Source: Herbinix luporum
Lineage (GTDB): Bacteria; Bacillota; Clostridia; Lachnospirales; Lachnospiraceae
DNA length: 64,000 nucleotides
Direction of reading: 5' to 3'
NCBI RefSeq assembly: GCF_900070325.1
Contig: NZ_LN879430.1
Location: 1,171,379 to 1,235,378 of the forward strand
In this document: positions 35,419 through 43,363 of the stretch, piece after piece
Position numbering within the stretch: position 1 is the stretch's first letter
How the letters are laid out: every line of letters starts with the position of its first letter
Notes under the pieces: model-generated
Told to the model about the DNA's origin: nothing
What the model saw: the letters and a program-made list of their open reading frames with translations, nothing else
Database searches by the model: none
Made by a program: the position numbers and the translations under genes

Positions 35419-36762
35419 ATGGCGTTTGATAATTTATCCGAAAAGCTTCAAAATATTTTTAAAGGATTAAAAGGAAAAGGCCGTCTGACAGAAGCTGATG
35501 TAAAAACAGCCCTTAGGGAGGTAAAAATGGCCCTGCTTGAAGCAGATGTCAACTTTAAGGTTGTTAAGAATTTTATCTCTTCTGTACAGGAAAGGGCAGT
35601 GGGACAGGACGTCCTTACAAGCCTTACTCCGGGTCAGATGGTAATTAAAATAGTTAATGAGGAAATGGTAAATCTCTTAGGCGGTAGTGCTGTGGAATTA
35701 CAGCTTATGCCTCCAAGTGAAATTACCTTAATTATGATGTGTGGTCTTCAAGGTGCCGGTAAAACCACCACCACAGCCAAGCTGGCAGGTAAGTTAAAAT
35801 CTAAGGGTAGAAAGCCCTTACTGGTTGCCTGTGATATCTACAGACCTGCAGCTATTGATCAGTTAAAGATTAACGGTGAAAAACAGGGTGTCAGTGTATT
35901 TTCCATGGGAGATAAACACAAGCCCTTAAATATTGCAAAAGCTGCTATGGAGCATGCCTCAAAGAATGGCTATAATGTTGTTATACTTGATACTGCAGGA
36001 AGGCTCCACGTGGATGAAGCCATGATGGAAGAACTTCAGGAAATCAAATCCAATCTTAATATACATCAAACTATTCTGGTAGTAGATGCCATGACAGGAC
36101 AAGATGCAGTTAATGTATCCCAGAATTTTAACGATAAGCTTGGAATTGACGGAGTTATTCTTACTAAGCTTGACGGGGATACCAGAGGCGGTGCTGCCTT
36201 ATCTATTCGTGCAGTAACAGGCAGACCCATATTATTTGCCGGAATGGGGGAAAAGCTTTCAGACTTAGAACCCTTTTATCCTGACCGTATGGCTTCTAGA
36301 ATCCTTGGTATGGGAGATATTCTCACCCTTATCGATAAAGCCCAAGCTCAGTTTGACGAAGATAAAGCCCGTGAAATGGAAAGAAAAATTAAAAAAGCTG
36401 AGTTTGATTACAATGATTTCCTAGAACAAATGCATCAAGTTAAAAAAATGGGTGGAATATCAGATATTTTAAGTATGCTTCCGGGTATGGGAAAGCAATT
36501 AAAAGATGTAGAAATAGATGAAGGTGCCTTATCAAGAACCGAGGCCATAATTTATTCCATGACTAAGGAAGAAAGGTCAAATCCGGACATAATTAATTTA
36601 TCCCGTAAAAAAAGAATTGCCGCCGGTGCCGGAGTTGATATATCTGAGGTAAATGCCCTTGTCAAGCAATTTGACCAAATGAAAAAGATGATGAAACAAA
36701 TGACCGGTATGATGGGCAAAGGGGGTAAAAGGGGTCGCTTTAAGTTACCCTTTGGATTTTAA
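35419..36762 (+). CDS. ffh: Signal recognition particle protein Ffh
   Basis: SRP54-type GTPase that binds signal sequences and the SRP RNA and targets ribosomes to FtsY. The N domain is at about 1-90. The G domain has GLQGAGKTT at 109-117, CDIYRPAAIDQL, DTAGRLHVDE and TKLDGDTRGGAA. The Met-rich M domain (about 325-435) includes MLPGMGKQ, SRKKRIAAGAG and a KQMTGMMGK tail. Length (447 aa) is normal. It is coupled to ylxM and followed by rpsP with its own promoter. The SRP RNA gene was not found here. Confidence 0.97.
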   Translation: MAFDNLSEKLQNIFKGLKGKGRLTEADVKTALREVKMALLEADVNFKVVKNFISSVQERAVGQDVLTSLTPGQMVIKIVNEEMVNLLGGSAVELQLMPPSEITLIMMCGLQGAGKTTTTAKLAGKLKSKGRKPLLVACDIYRPAAIDQLKINGEKQGVSVFSMGDKHKPLNIAKAAMEHASKNGYNVVILDTAGRLHVDEAMMEELQEIKSNLNIHQTILVVDAMTGQDAVNVSQNFNDKLGIDGVILTKLDGDTRGGAALSIRAVTGRPILFAGMGEKLSDLEPFYPDRMASRILGMGDILTLIDKAQAQFDEDKAREMERKIKKAEFDYNDFLEQMHQVKKMGGISDILSMLPGMGKQLKDVEIDEGALSRTEAIIYSMTKEERSNPDIINLSRKKRIAAGAGVDISEVNALVKQFDQMKKMMKQMTGMMGKGGKRGRFKLPFGF

Positions 36763-36789
36763 ATAGTTTTGTTGTGTTATTTGATGTAT

Positions 36790-36817
36790 TTTACACCTGA
36801 TAACATTTCAATATAAT
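36790..36817 (+). promoter_or_regulatory. Candidate sigma-A promoter of rpsP
   Basis: TTTACA and consensus TATAAT with a 16-base spacer, 22 bases upstream of rpsP. It gives a very short leader containing AAGGAGGTG. Confidence 0.65.
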
Positions 36818-36839
36818 TACTTATCAAGGAGGTGAAGAC

Positions 36840-37082
36840 ATGGCTGTAAAAATCAGATTAAAAAGAATGGGACAAAAGAAAGCTCCTTTTTATAGAATAG
36901 TTGTTGCTGATTCCAGATCACCTAGAGACGGTAGATTTATTGAGGAAATCGGTACTTATGATCCTACACAGAATCCCAGCGCTTTTAATGTAAATGAAGA
37001 AGCTGCGAAGAAGTGGTTAGCTAATGGTGCTAAACCCACAGAAACAGTAGGTAAGATCTTCAAAAATGCCGGTATTCTTTAA
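36840..37082 (+). CDS. rpsP: 30S ribosomal protein S16
   Basis: Small-subunit protein binding 16S rRNA early in assembly. The start [22 protein letters not shown] and the following [19 protein letters not shown] are invariant family features. 80 aa is normal. A near-perfect AAGGAGGTG site precedes it. It leads the rpsP-khpA-rimM-trmD-rplS group conserved across bacteria. Confidence 0.98.
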   Translation: MAVKIRLKRMGQKKAPFYRIVVADSRSPRDGRFIEEIGTYDPTQNPSAFNVNEEAAKKWLANGAKPTETVGKIFKNAGIL

Positions 37083-37115
37083 TAGAATCATTCGCACCCA
37101 TATGGAGGTAGCAAA

Positions 37116-37346
37116 ATGAAGGAATTAGTTGAGGTAATTGCTAAATCACTAGTAGATCATCCCGATGAGGTTGTAGTTACGGAAAGAGAAACTGACAAGT
37201 CAATCATTGTTGAATTGAAGGTAGCTTCTGAAGATATGGGTAAGGTGATTGGCAAACAAGGCCGGATTGCAAAATCCATACGTACCGTAGTTAAAGCAGC
37301 CGCAACTAAGGATGACAAAAAAGTAGTAGTGGAAATTATGCAATAA
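37116..37346 (+). CDS. khpA: KH-domain RNA-binding protein KhpA
   Basis: Small RNA-binding protein (76 aa) consisting of one KH domain, with the GxxG loop seen in GKVIGKQGRIAKSIRT. In Firmicutes KhpA pairs with KhpB (Jag/EloR) and influences cell elongation and RNA stability. It sits between rpsP and rimM as in most Gram-positive genomes. RBS is ATGGAGG. A hairpin follows immediately. Confidence 0.93.
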   Translation: MKELVEVIAKSLVDHPDEVVVTERETDKSIIVELKVASEDMGKVIGKQGRIAKSIRTVVKAAATKDDKKVVVEIMQ

Positions 37347-37359
37347 TCCTTTTTTATGG

Positions 37360-37392
37360 AGGCTGTTGTAAAAGATACAACAGCCTTATTTA
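37360..37392 (+). terminator. Hairpin/terminator between khpA and rimM
   Basis: AGGCTGTTGTA, a 5-base loop and the exact complement TACAACAGCCT are followed by TTATTTATT. It probably attenuates transcription into rimM-trmD. Confidence 0.75.
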
Positions 37393-37445
37393 TTATATAT
37401 TAAATGGAAGAATCTATTATAACTATTATAAGAGGAAGAAATCAA

Positions 37446-37952
37446 ATGGATAATTATCTAAGAATAGGAGTCATCACAACCACCCATGGCATAAAAGGGG
37501 AAGTAAAGGTATTTCCCACTACAGACGATATTAATCGCTTTGAATATCTAAAAGAAGTTTTTCTAGATACAGGTAAGGAGTATCTGGCCTTAGAAGTTGA
37601 ACAGGTTAGATATTTTAAACAGCTTATTATCTTAAAATTTAAAGGTATTAATAATATTAATGATATTGAAAAATACAAAGGCAAGGATCTTTTGGTATCA
37701 AGAGAAGAGGCCATAGAATTAAAAGAGGATGAATATTTTATATGTGATCTTATTAATTCAGAAGTATATACAGATGAGGGAAATGAACTGGGCATCTTAA
37801 CCGAAGTCCTTACTTCTGCTGCCAATGATGTCTTTGTGGTAAAAACAAAGGACAATAAAGAAATATTACTTCCTTTCATTAAACAATGTATCCTAGATAT
37901 TGATATAGGTAAGAAGAAGATTATAGTCCATCTAATGGATGGATTAATATAA
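37446..37952 (+). CDS. rimM: 16S rRNA processing protein RimM
   Basis: 30S maturation factor that binds S19 and helps form the 16S head. The N-terminal beta-barrel starts [25 protein letters not shown], the family signature. The C-terminal PRC-barrel (about 95-168) includes [10 protein letters not shown] and NDVFVVK. The open frame extends upstream to 37404, but AGAGGAAG and the standard start place translation at 37446 (168 aa). It is followed by trmD after 41 bases. Confidence 0.95.
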   Translation: MDNYLRIGVITTTHGIKGEVKVFPTTDDINRFEYLKEVFLDTGKEYLALEVEQVRYFKQLIILKFKGINNINDIEKYKGKDLLVSREEAIELKEDEYFICDLINSEVYTDEGNELGILTEVLTSAANDVFVVKTKDNKEILLPFIKQCILDIDIGKKKIIVHLMDGLI

Positions 37953-37993
37953 AATTACTTTAGGTAACCTTTTTAAAAGGTACGGAGGGATAA

Positions 37994-38755
37994 ATGAATT
38001 TTCATGTTCTGACATTATTTCCTGAAATGATTGAAAACACCATTAATACCAGCATAACGAAAAGGGCAATTGAAAAGGGCCTCATATCTGTCAATGCTGT
38101 TAATATCAGAGATTTTTCCAGTGACAAACATAAAAGAGTAGATGACTATCCTTATGGGGGAGGAGCTGGGATGGTTATTCAGGCAGAGCCTGTATATAAA
38201 GCCTATGAATATTTGGTAAACCATATAAAATCACAAAAAAAGGACCAAAGCTCCTTAAAAAAGCCAAGGGTTATCTATGTTACCCCCCAGGGTAAAATCT
38301 TTAATCAAACTATGGCACAGGAGCTTTCTTTAGAAGAAGATTTGATTTTCCTTTGTGGTCATTATGAAGGAATTGATGAACGGGTTCTTGAAATGATTGT
38401 TACAGATAATATATCCATCGGGGATTATATTCTTACGGGAGGAGAACTGCCTGCCTTGGTAATGATTGATTCAATTGCCAGGTTGATACCCGGTGTACTG
38501 AATAATGAAGCCTCCTCCGAATTTGAATCCTTAAAAGACAATCTCTTAGAATATCCCCAATATACCCGTCCCGAAGTCTTTATGGGCCGTAAAGTTCCTG
38601 AGGTATTACTATCGGGACATCATGCTAAGATCGAAGAATATAGAAGAAAGCAATCTATTTTGCGCACCTTTGAAAGACGTCCTGATTTATTGGAAAATGC
38701 AGTACTTACAAAAGAGGAAAGAGAATATCTTACCGGCCTTTCAAAAGAATTATGA
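37994..38755 (+). CDS. trmD: tRNA (guanine-37-N1) methyltransferase TrmD
   Basis: SPOUT-class methyltransferase that makes m1G37 in tRNAs to prevent frameshifting. The start MNFHVLTLFPEM, DDYPYGGGAGMV, the trefoil-knot SAM site LCGHYEGIDERV and ISIGDYILTGGELPALVMID are all present. The C-terminal domain ends near residue 250, as usual (253 aa). RBS is ACGGAGG. It is co-directional with rimM and rplS, its standard neighbours. Confidence 0.97.
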   Translation: MNFHVLTLFPEMIENTINTSITKRAIEKGLISVNAVNIRDFSSDKHKRVDDYPYGGGAGMVIQAEPVYKAYEYLVNHIKSQKKDQSSLKKPRVIYVTPQGKIFNQTMAQELSLEEDLIFLCGHYEGIDERVLEMIVTDNISIGDYILTGGELPALVMIDSIARLIPGVLNNEASSEFESLKDNLLEYPQYTRPEVFMGRKVPEVLLSGHHAKIEEYRRKQSILRTFERRPDLLENAVLTKEEREYLTGLSKEL

Positions 38756-38821
38756 GGCATATGAATAATTTATAAGAATAAAGAAAAAAATACTTGCTTT
38801 ATATAATCATATATGATAAAG

Positions 38822-38876
38822 TTAGATATTGTGAGATGGATGGTCCTCTGTTACATTATGTATTAAGAACATCTAA
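38822..38876 (+). promoter_or_regulatory. Candidate ribosomal protein L19 leader
   Basis: The 140-base leader of rplS contains GGATGGTCCTCTG, which resembles my memory of the Firmicute L19 autoregulatory leader. It is enclosed by two mutually exclusive pairings, TTAGAT/ATCTAA and AGATG/CATCT. A TATAAT at 38802 may be the -10. A covariance-model search would decide. Confidence 0.4.
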
Positions 38877-38896
38877 ATAAATAGGAGGTCACAAAA

Positions 38897-39244
38897 ATGA
38901 ACGATATTATTAGAGAAATTGAAGCTGAACAATTAAGAACCGATATTACTGATTTTAATGTTGGTGATACAGTTCAAGTTTATGCAAAAGTTAAAGAAGG
39001 AAACCGTGAAAGATTACAGGTATTTGAAGGTACTGTAATTAAGAGACAAAACGGTAGTTCAAGAGAAACTTTTACCGTAAGAAAGAATTCCGGCGGTGTT
39101 GGTGTTGAAAAAACTTGGCCACTTCATAGTCCTAGCATTGACAGGATTACAGTTGTAAGACGTGGTAAAGTTAGAAGAGCTAAGCTTTTCTATCTCCGTG
39201 ATAGAGTTGGTAAGAAGGCTAAGGTAAAAGAATTATTAAAATAA
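38897..39244 (+). CDS. rplS: 50S ribosomal protein L19
   Basis: Large-subunit protein at the 30S-50S interface. [22 protein letters not shown](VF)EG and the C-terminal [16 protein letters not shown] are characteristic; 115 aa is normal. A strong AGGAGGTCAC site precedes it. The gene is followed by a strong terminator. A likely autoregulatory leader lies upstream. Confidence 0.98.
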   Translation: MNDIIREIEAEQLRTDITDFNVGDTVQVYAKVKEGNRERLQVFEGTVIKRQNGSSRETFTVRKNSGGVGVEKTWPLHSPSIDRITVVRRGKVRRAKLFYLRDRVGKKAKVKELLK

Positions 39245-39251
39245 TTAATGC

Positions 39252-39286
39252 AAAAAAGGACATACCTTGTGTATAGTCCTTTTTTT
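39252..39286 (+). terminator. Intrinsic terminator after rplS
   Basis: AAAAAAGGAC pairs with the GTCCTTTTTT side, with an inner ATAC/GTAT extension and seven or more T residues. Confidence 0.92.
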
Positions 39287-39319
39287 GGCTACAGGCTTTT
39301 TGAATTACCAATAAAGATA

Positions 39320-39348
39320 TTGTAAGATTGGTAAATTACATATATAAT
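39320..39348 (+). promoter_or_regulatory. Candidate promoter of the first lepB
   Basis: TTGTAA and TATAAT with a 17-base spacer. The predicted start site (about 39355) is just ahead of the hairpin at 39360. Confidence 0.55.
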
Positions 39349-39359
39349 AATTATAATCT

Positions 39360-39390
39360 AAGCAGATTAATCCTAAGATATAATCTGCTT
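39360..39390 (+). promoter_or_regulatory. Hairpin at the 5' end of the lepB transcript
   Basis: AAGCAGATTA and its exact complement flank an 11-base loop, followed by ATTTA. It lies between the predicted start site and lepB, so it may be an attenuator or a 5' stabilising stem. Confidence 0.6.
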
Positions 39391-39422
39391 ATTTACATGT
39401 ATACCGTAAGGAGTGGACTGCC

Positions 39423-40010
39423 ATGGATTTTGATTTTGAAAAAGATAAAAATTCTCTTGTTAAGAAAATACTTATTGAAATACTAATATGGGCCGCACAA
39501 ATTGCTGCAGTTATCTTCCTTGCATATTTCATAATATACTATTGTGTTGAAAAAACCAATGTTATAGGAATTTCTATGGAAAACACCCTTTATGCCAATG
39601 ACCCCATTATAATTAATAAATTCTCATATCGTGTATCTGATCCAAAGCGTTTTGATGTCATAGTATTTAAACAAAGCGGAAAAGAACATAGCTTTTATAA
39701 TATTAAGCGTATTATCGGTCTTCCCGGGGAAACTATTCTTATAAAAGAAGGAAAAATATATATCAATGGGGAAGAGATTGAAGATATTGTCAATGCTGAA
39801 GAGATGGTCAATTACGGACTGGCTGCAGAAGAAATCACCTTAGAGGATAATGAATACTTTGTCTTAGGTGATAATAGAAATAACAGCGAAGATAGCCGAT
39901 TTGCCAGTATAGGCAATATAAGAAGAGATGAAATAGTAGGAAAGGCAGCCCTTAGATTATCTCCCTTTAACTTTATAAGTAAGCTTAATTTAAAAAAATC
40001 ACAAGATTAG
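39423..40010 (+). CDS. lepB: Signal peptidase I (first copy)
   Basis: Membrane-bound serine-lysine protease that removes signal peptides from exported proteins. One transmembrane helix (about 21-41) is followed by the catalytic Ser51 in GISMENTL, Lys95 in YNIKRIIGLPGE and the GDNRNNSEDSR box. 195 aa is typical for Gram-positive signal peptidases. The start follows AAGGAG. It sits between rplS and rbgA, the usual Firmicute place for this gene. A second, clearly different copy is encoded at 47916. Confidence 0.95.
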   Translation: MDFDFEKDKNSLVKKILIEILIWAAQIAAVIFLAYFIIYYCVEKTNVIGISMENTLYANDPIIINKFSYRVSDPKRFDVIVFKQSGKEHSFYNIKRIIGLPGETILIKEGKIYINGEEIEDIVNAEEMVNYGLAAEEITLEDNEYFVLGDNRNNSEDSRFASIGNIRRDEIVGKAALRLSPFNFISKLNLKKSQD

Positions 40011-40026
40011 AAAATGAGGTAATAAA

Positions 40027-40884
40027 ATGAATGTACAATGGTATCCCGGTCATATGGCTAAAGCCAAGCGTATGATGCAGGAGAACATAAAATTAATTGA
40101 TGTAGTTATTGAATTAGTAGATGCCAGGATTCCCATATCAAGTAAAAATCCTGATATTGACAGCTTAGCTGCGAATAAATCCAGGGTGATTTTACTAAAC
40201 AAATATGATATGGCCGATCCCAAATACAATGATTTATGGAAAAGCTATTTTGATGATAAAGGTTATTATACAGCCTTAATCAATTCAAAAAGCGGTGAAG
40301 GGGTAAAAGAGATTAAAGATATTGTATATAAGGCCTGTCAGGAAAAATTAGAAAGAGACAGACGAAAGGGAATAAAAAACAGACCTATCAGGGCCATGAT
40401 AGTAGGAATTCCCAATGTGGGAAAATCCACCTTTATCAATAGCTTTGTTGGAAGAGCCACAGCAAAAACCGGTAACAAGCCAGGTGTAACCAAAGGTAAA
40501 CAATGGATTAGGCTTAGTTCTAAGATAGAACTTCTTGATACCCCCGGTATTTTATGGCCAAAGTTTGAGGATCCTGCTGCGGGAATGCGACTTGCATTTA
40601 TCGGTTCTATAAATGATAATATAATACAAATGACGGAACTTGCCTTAGAGCTGATACTTTTTCTAAACAAATATTATCCCGATGCTATTAAGAAACGTTA
40701 TGATATTGAAGTTCCACAGGAAATGGAAGTTATAAAAGATTGCATAGGTACTTTAGAACAAATAGCCCTAAAGCGCTCATGCCTTATGAAAGGTGGAGAA
40801 GCGGATATAGAAAGAGCAGCTAAGATAGTACTGGATGATTTTAGAAATGTTCGCTTAGGAAGGATAACCTTGGAGTTTCCTTAA
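40027..40884 (+). CDS. rbgA: Ribosome biogenesis GTPase RbgA (YlqF)
   Basis: Circularly permuted GTPase needed for late 50S assembly. The motif order is permuted as in the family: G4 NKYD at 58-61, then G1 GIPNVGKST at 127-135, then G3 DTPG. The N-terminal WYPGHMAKAKR is diagnostic. The C-terminal ANTAR-like helical domain covers about 190-285. Length 285 aa is normal. It lies 16 bases after lepB and 32 before rnhB; the ylqF-rnhB order matches Bacillus. Confidence 0.96.
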   Translation: MNVQWYPGHMAKAKRMMQENIKLIDVVIELVDARIPISSKNPDIDSLAANKSRVILLNKYDMADPKYNDLWKSYFDDKGYYTALINSKSGEGVKEIKDIVYKACQEKLERDRRKGIKNRPIRAMIVGIPNVGKSTFINSFVGRATAKTGNKPGVTKGKQWIRLSSKIELLDTPGILWPKFEDPAAGMRLAFIGSINDNIIQMTELALELILFLNKYYPDAIKKRYDIEVPQEMEVIKDCIGTLEQIALKRSCLMKGGEADIERAAKIVLDDFRNVRLGRITLEFP

Positions 40885-40916
40885 AAATAAATACAAGAAA
40901 AAGGAAGTGTAGTTTT

Positions 40917-41678
40917 TTGAGCCAAGTTACAATTGCCCAAGTAAAGCTGGAATTTATGCAGGCAGATATAAGTCTTATTCCGGCTTTATTAGAAAAATAT
41001 AAAGCAGATACAAGAAGCGGTGTTATTAATATCTGCCGCCAATATCAGTCAAAATTTGAGGCTTATCAAAAAGAAATAGAACGTCTTAATGCAATGAAGC
41101 ATTATGAGCAAACTTATAAAGATTATGCTTATATATGCGGGATAGATGAGGTGGGAAGAGGCCCCTTTGCAGGCCCTGTAATAGCTGCTGCCGTTATTCT
41201 TCCTAAGGATTGTGATATCTTATATTTAAATGATTCCAAGAAACTATCGGAAAAAAAGAGGGATGAAATTTATGATATTATTTTAAAAAATGCCATTTCC
41301 TATGGTATCGGCAGTATCCCTCCTAATAAGATTGATGAAATCAATATCCTTCAAGCAACTTTTTCTGCCATGAGGCAGGCAATAAATAATATGAAAATTA
41401 AACCTGATATTTTATTTATAGATGCCTTAACCATACCGGATATATCCATTCTCCAGGTTCCCATAGTTAAGGGAGATTCAAAGAGTATATCCATAGCAGC
41501 AGCCAGTATTCTTGCTAAGGTTACAAGGGATAGGATGATGATTGCCTATGATAAGATTTTTCCCGGTTATGGTTTTGCAGAGAATAAAGGATATGGTACA
41601 AAGGACCATATAGCTGCTCTTAAACGTTTGGGTCCAAGCCCCATACATCGTATGAGTTTTATTAAAAATTACATATAG
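40917..41678 (+). CDS. rnhB: Ribonuclease HII
   Basis: Cleaves RNA of RNA/DNA hybrids and single ribonucleotides in DNA. The catalytic motif GIDEVGRGPFAGPV has Asp77 and Glu78; later acidic residues are in FIDAL and the KVTRDR region. An N-terminal helical extension of about 70 residues precedes the catalytic domain, as in Bacillus RnhB. The start is TTG at 40917, 7 bases after AAAAGGAAGTG. No earlier ATG fits. A type HI enzyme is also encoded at 53557. Confidence 0.94.
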   Translation: MSQVTIAQVKLEFMQADISLIPALLEKYKADTRSGVINICRQYQSKFEAYQKEIERLNAMKHYEQTYKDYAYICGIDEVGRGPFAGPVIAAAVILPKDCDILYLNDSKKLSEKKRDEIYDIILKNAISYGIGSIPPNKIDEINILQATFSAMRQAINNMKIKPDILFIDALTIPDISILQVPIVKGDSKSISIAAASILAKVTRDRMMIAYDKIFPGYGFAENKGYGTKDHIAALKRLGPSPIHRMSFIKNYI

Positions 41679-41741
41679 CATAACAATTAGTTGCCAAAAG
41701 GATTGCCAAAAAAATAGGGGATTATGACGGGAGGGCCGGTT

Positions 41742-42086
41742 ATGAAAAACCATAATAATATCCATGATATAAATATCAGTGATAATACCAGCAAGGAAAG
41801 TGACAAGAAGGCAGGAATTAATAAGAAAAAGACAGCAGTAGCCTTGTCCTATAATCTAGATGATGCTGCCCCTAAGATTATTGCAACCGGCAAGGGCTAT
41901 ATGGCCGATAAAATAATACAAGAGGCAAATAAGGAGGATATCCCTATTCATAAGGATGAAAACTTAGCCCATACCTTATCTAGACTTGAACTGGGATCTT
42001 ATATTCCTCCTGAGTTATATGAAGTGGTGGCTGAAATTCTTGTCTTTGTAGATAAGATGGATCAGCTGAAAAGTAAATTGAGTTAA
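41742..42086 (+). CDS. Orphan FlhB C-terminal-domain homologue (YlqH-like)
   Basis: A 114-aa protein matching the cytoplasmic export-switch domain of FlhB/EscU (TAVALSYNLDDAAPKIIATGKG, then PIHKDENLAHTLSRLELG and IPPELYEVVAEILVFV). It lacks the transmembrane part, and the NPTH self-cleavage motif that would precede this point is absent (KKKTAVALSY instead). Its place between rnhB and yraN corresponds to ylqH of Bacillus. An ATG at 41724 is in frame, but GGGAGG lies inside that extension and fits the ATG at 41742. Function is unknown; no flagellar gene is nearby. Confidence 0.85.
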   Translation: MKNHNNIHDINISDNTSKESDKKAGINKKKTAVALSYNLDDAAPKIIATGKGYMADKIIQEANKEDIPIHKDENLAHTLSRLELGSYIPPELYEVVAEILVFVDKMDQLKSKLS

Positions 42087-42105
42087 TATTAGGATGGTAT
42101 GTGGT

Positions 42106-42459
42106 GTGAATAAAAGAGAGCTTGGCTTTAAATATGAGCAAAAGGCGGCCAAATTTTTGGAAGAGCAGGGATATGTTATTATAGATAAGAATTTTAGATG
42201 TAGGTTAGGGGAAATTGATTTAATCGGAAAATCTGATGGATATCTATGCTTTATAGAGGTAAAATATCGTTTTGCATGTAAGTATGGTTTTCCTTCTGAA
42301 GCCGTTGATTATAGAAAAAGAAAAAGAATAGTTAGATCTGCCTTAACCTATATGCAATTTCATAAACTCCCTGTAGATACACCCTGCCGTTTTGATATCG
42401 TTGTTATACTGGATAATGAATTTACGCTTATTAAGAATGCTTTTGAAGGCATCTACTAA
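42106..42459 (+). CDS. YraN family (UPF0102) putative endonuclease
   Basis: Small protein with a restriction-endonuclease-like fold: GEIDLIGKSDGYLCFIEVKYR holds the PD-(D/E)xK-type residues (E, D, then E-x-K). Role in DNA metabolism is presumed only. The GTG at 42106 is chosen over the ATG at 42094 because AGGATGG is then 8 bases away and MNKRELGFKYE matches the family start; product 117 aa. It follows rnhB and the FlhB-like gene, as in related genomes. Confidence 0.88.
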   Translation: MNKRELGFKYEQKAAKFLEEQGYVIIDKNFRCRLGEIDLIGKSDGYLCFIEVKYRFACKYGFPSEAVDYRKRKRIVRSALTYMQFHKLPVDTPCRFDIVVILDNEFTLIKNAFEGIY

Positions 42460-42473
42460 AGGGAGGCTTAAAG

Positions 42474-43325
42474 ATGACATTTAAAGATAGTAATAAGGCA
42501 AGGCTTAACCGGGGGGCTGCGGCTCCTTATATTGAATTTCCCCCCTTATCTGATATACCTTTTATCGTTCATGGTTTTTCTACCAGACTTGGTGGTGTCA
42601 GTACAGGTATATTTTCTTCTATGAATTTGGGAGCGGATTCCTCCCCTTATAAGGATAATCCCGACAATATAAAGGAGAATTATATTCGAATTGCTGAAAG
42701 TATCGGAGTAGAAGCCGATTCCCTAGTTATATCTGATCAGGTTCATAAAACCAATATTCGTTTAGTAGATGAAAAAGACAGGGGTAAAGGCTTTATGATC
42801 TCAAAAGATTATAAGGAGATAGACGGACTGATTACAAATACCCCTAATATTACCCTTGTAACAAAATATGCTGACTGTGTCCCCTTATACTTTGTAGATC
42901 CAAAAAATAAAGCTATTGGCCTATCACATTCCGGTTGGAAGGGAACCGTAGGCCGTATCGGACAAAAAACCGTTGATGAAATGGGTAAGGCATTTGGCAG
43001 TAAAGCCACAGATATAATTGCCCTTATAGGACCTTCTATCTGTATGGATTGCTATGAAGTGGGAGAGGATGTAGCTAGTCAATTTGAGAATGCATTTTCC
43101 ATAAAAGGGGATAATATATCTATACTGACTAAAAACCATAGAGGACGTTATCAGCTTAATCTATGGGAGGCAAATAAAAGAGTTCTGTTAGAAGCCGGAC
43201 TTTTTGAGGAGAATATCCATATCAGCGGTGTATGTACCTCCTGTAATAGCGAGCTTTTATTCTCCCATAGAAAAAGTAAGGGCCTAAGAGGAAGTCTGGC
43301 GGCATTTTTGGCTATAAAAGACTAG
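42474..43325 (+). CDS. pgeF: Laccase-domain multi-purine phosphorylase (PgeF/YlmD/LACC1 family)
   Basis: Member of the multicopper-oxidase-like family (YlmD, YfiH, LACC1) now assigned purine nucleoside phosphorylase/adenosine deaminase activity. The metal-site motifs are visible: HGFSTRLGGVS, SDQVHKTNI, KYADCVPLYF and LSHSGWKGTVGRI, with the C-terminal CTSCNSELLFSHRKS. 283 aa is normal. It lies 14 bases after yraN and shares its operon. GGGAGG precedes the ATG. Confidence 0.88.
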   Translation: MTFKDSNKARLNRGAAAPYIEFPPLSDIPFIVHGFSTRLGGVSTGIFSSMNLGADSSPYKDNPDNIKENYIRIAESIGVEADSLVISDQVHKTNIRLVDEKDRGKGFMISKDYKEIDGLITNTPNITLVTKYADCVPLYFVDPKNKAIGLSHSGWKGTVGRIGQKTVDEMGKAFGSKATDIIALIGPSICMDCYEVGEDVASQFENAFSIKGDNISILTKNHRGRYQLNLWEANKRVLLEAGLFEENIHISGVCTSCNSELLFSHRKSKGLRGSLAAFLAIKD

Positions 43326-43363
43326 AAAACAAATAACATAATGAAAGAAAATTGGTGTATTAT

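Noticed and set aside
37454..37879. 141-codon minus-strand open frame
   Set aside because: It is antisense to rimM, which has the full family signature. Its Ser/Leu-rich composition is typical of a shadow frame.
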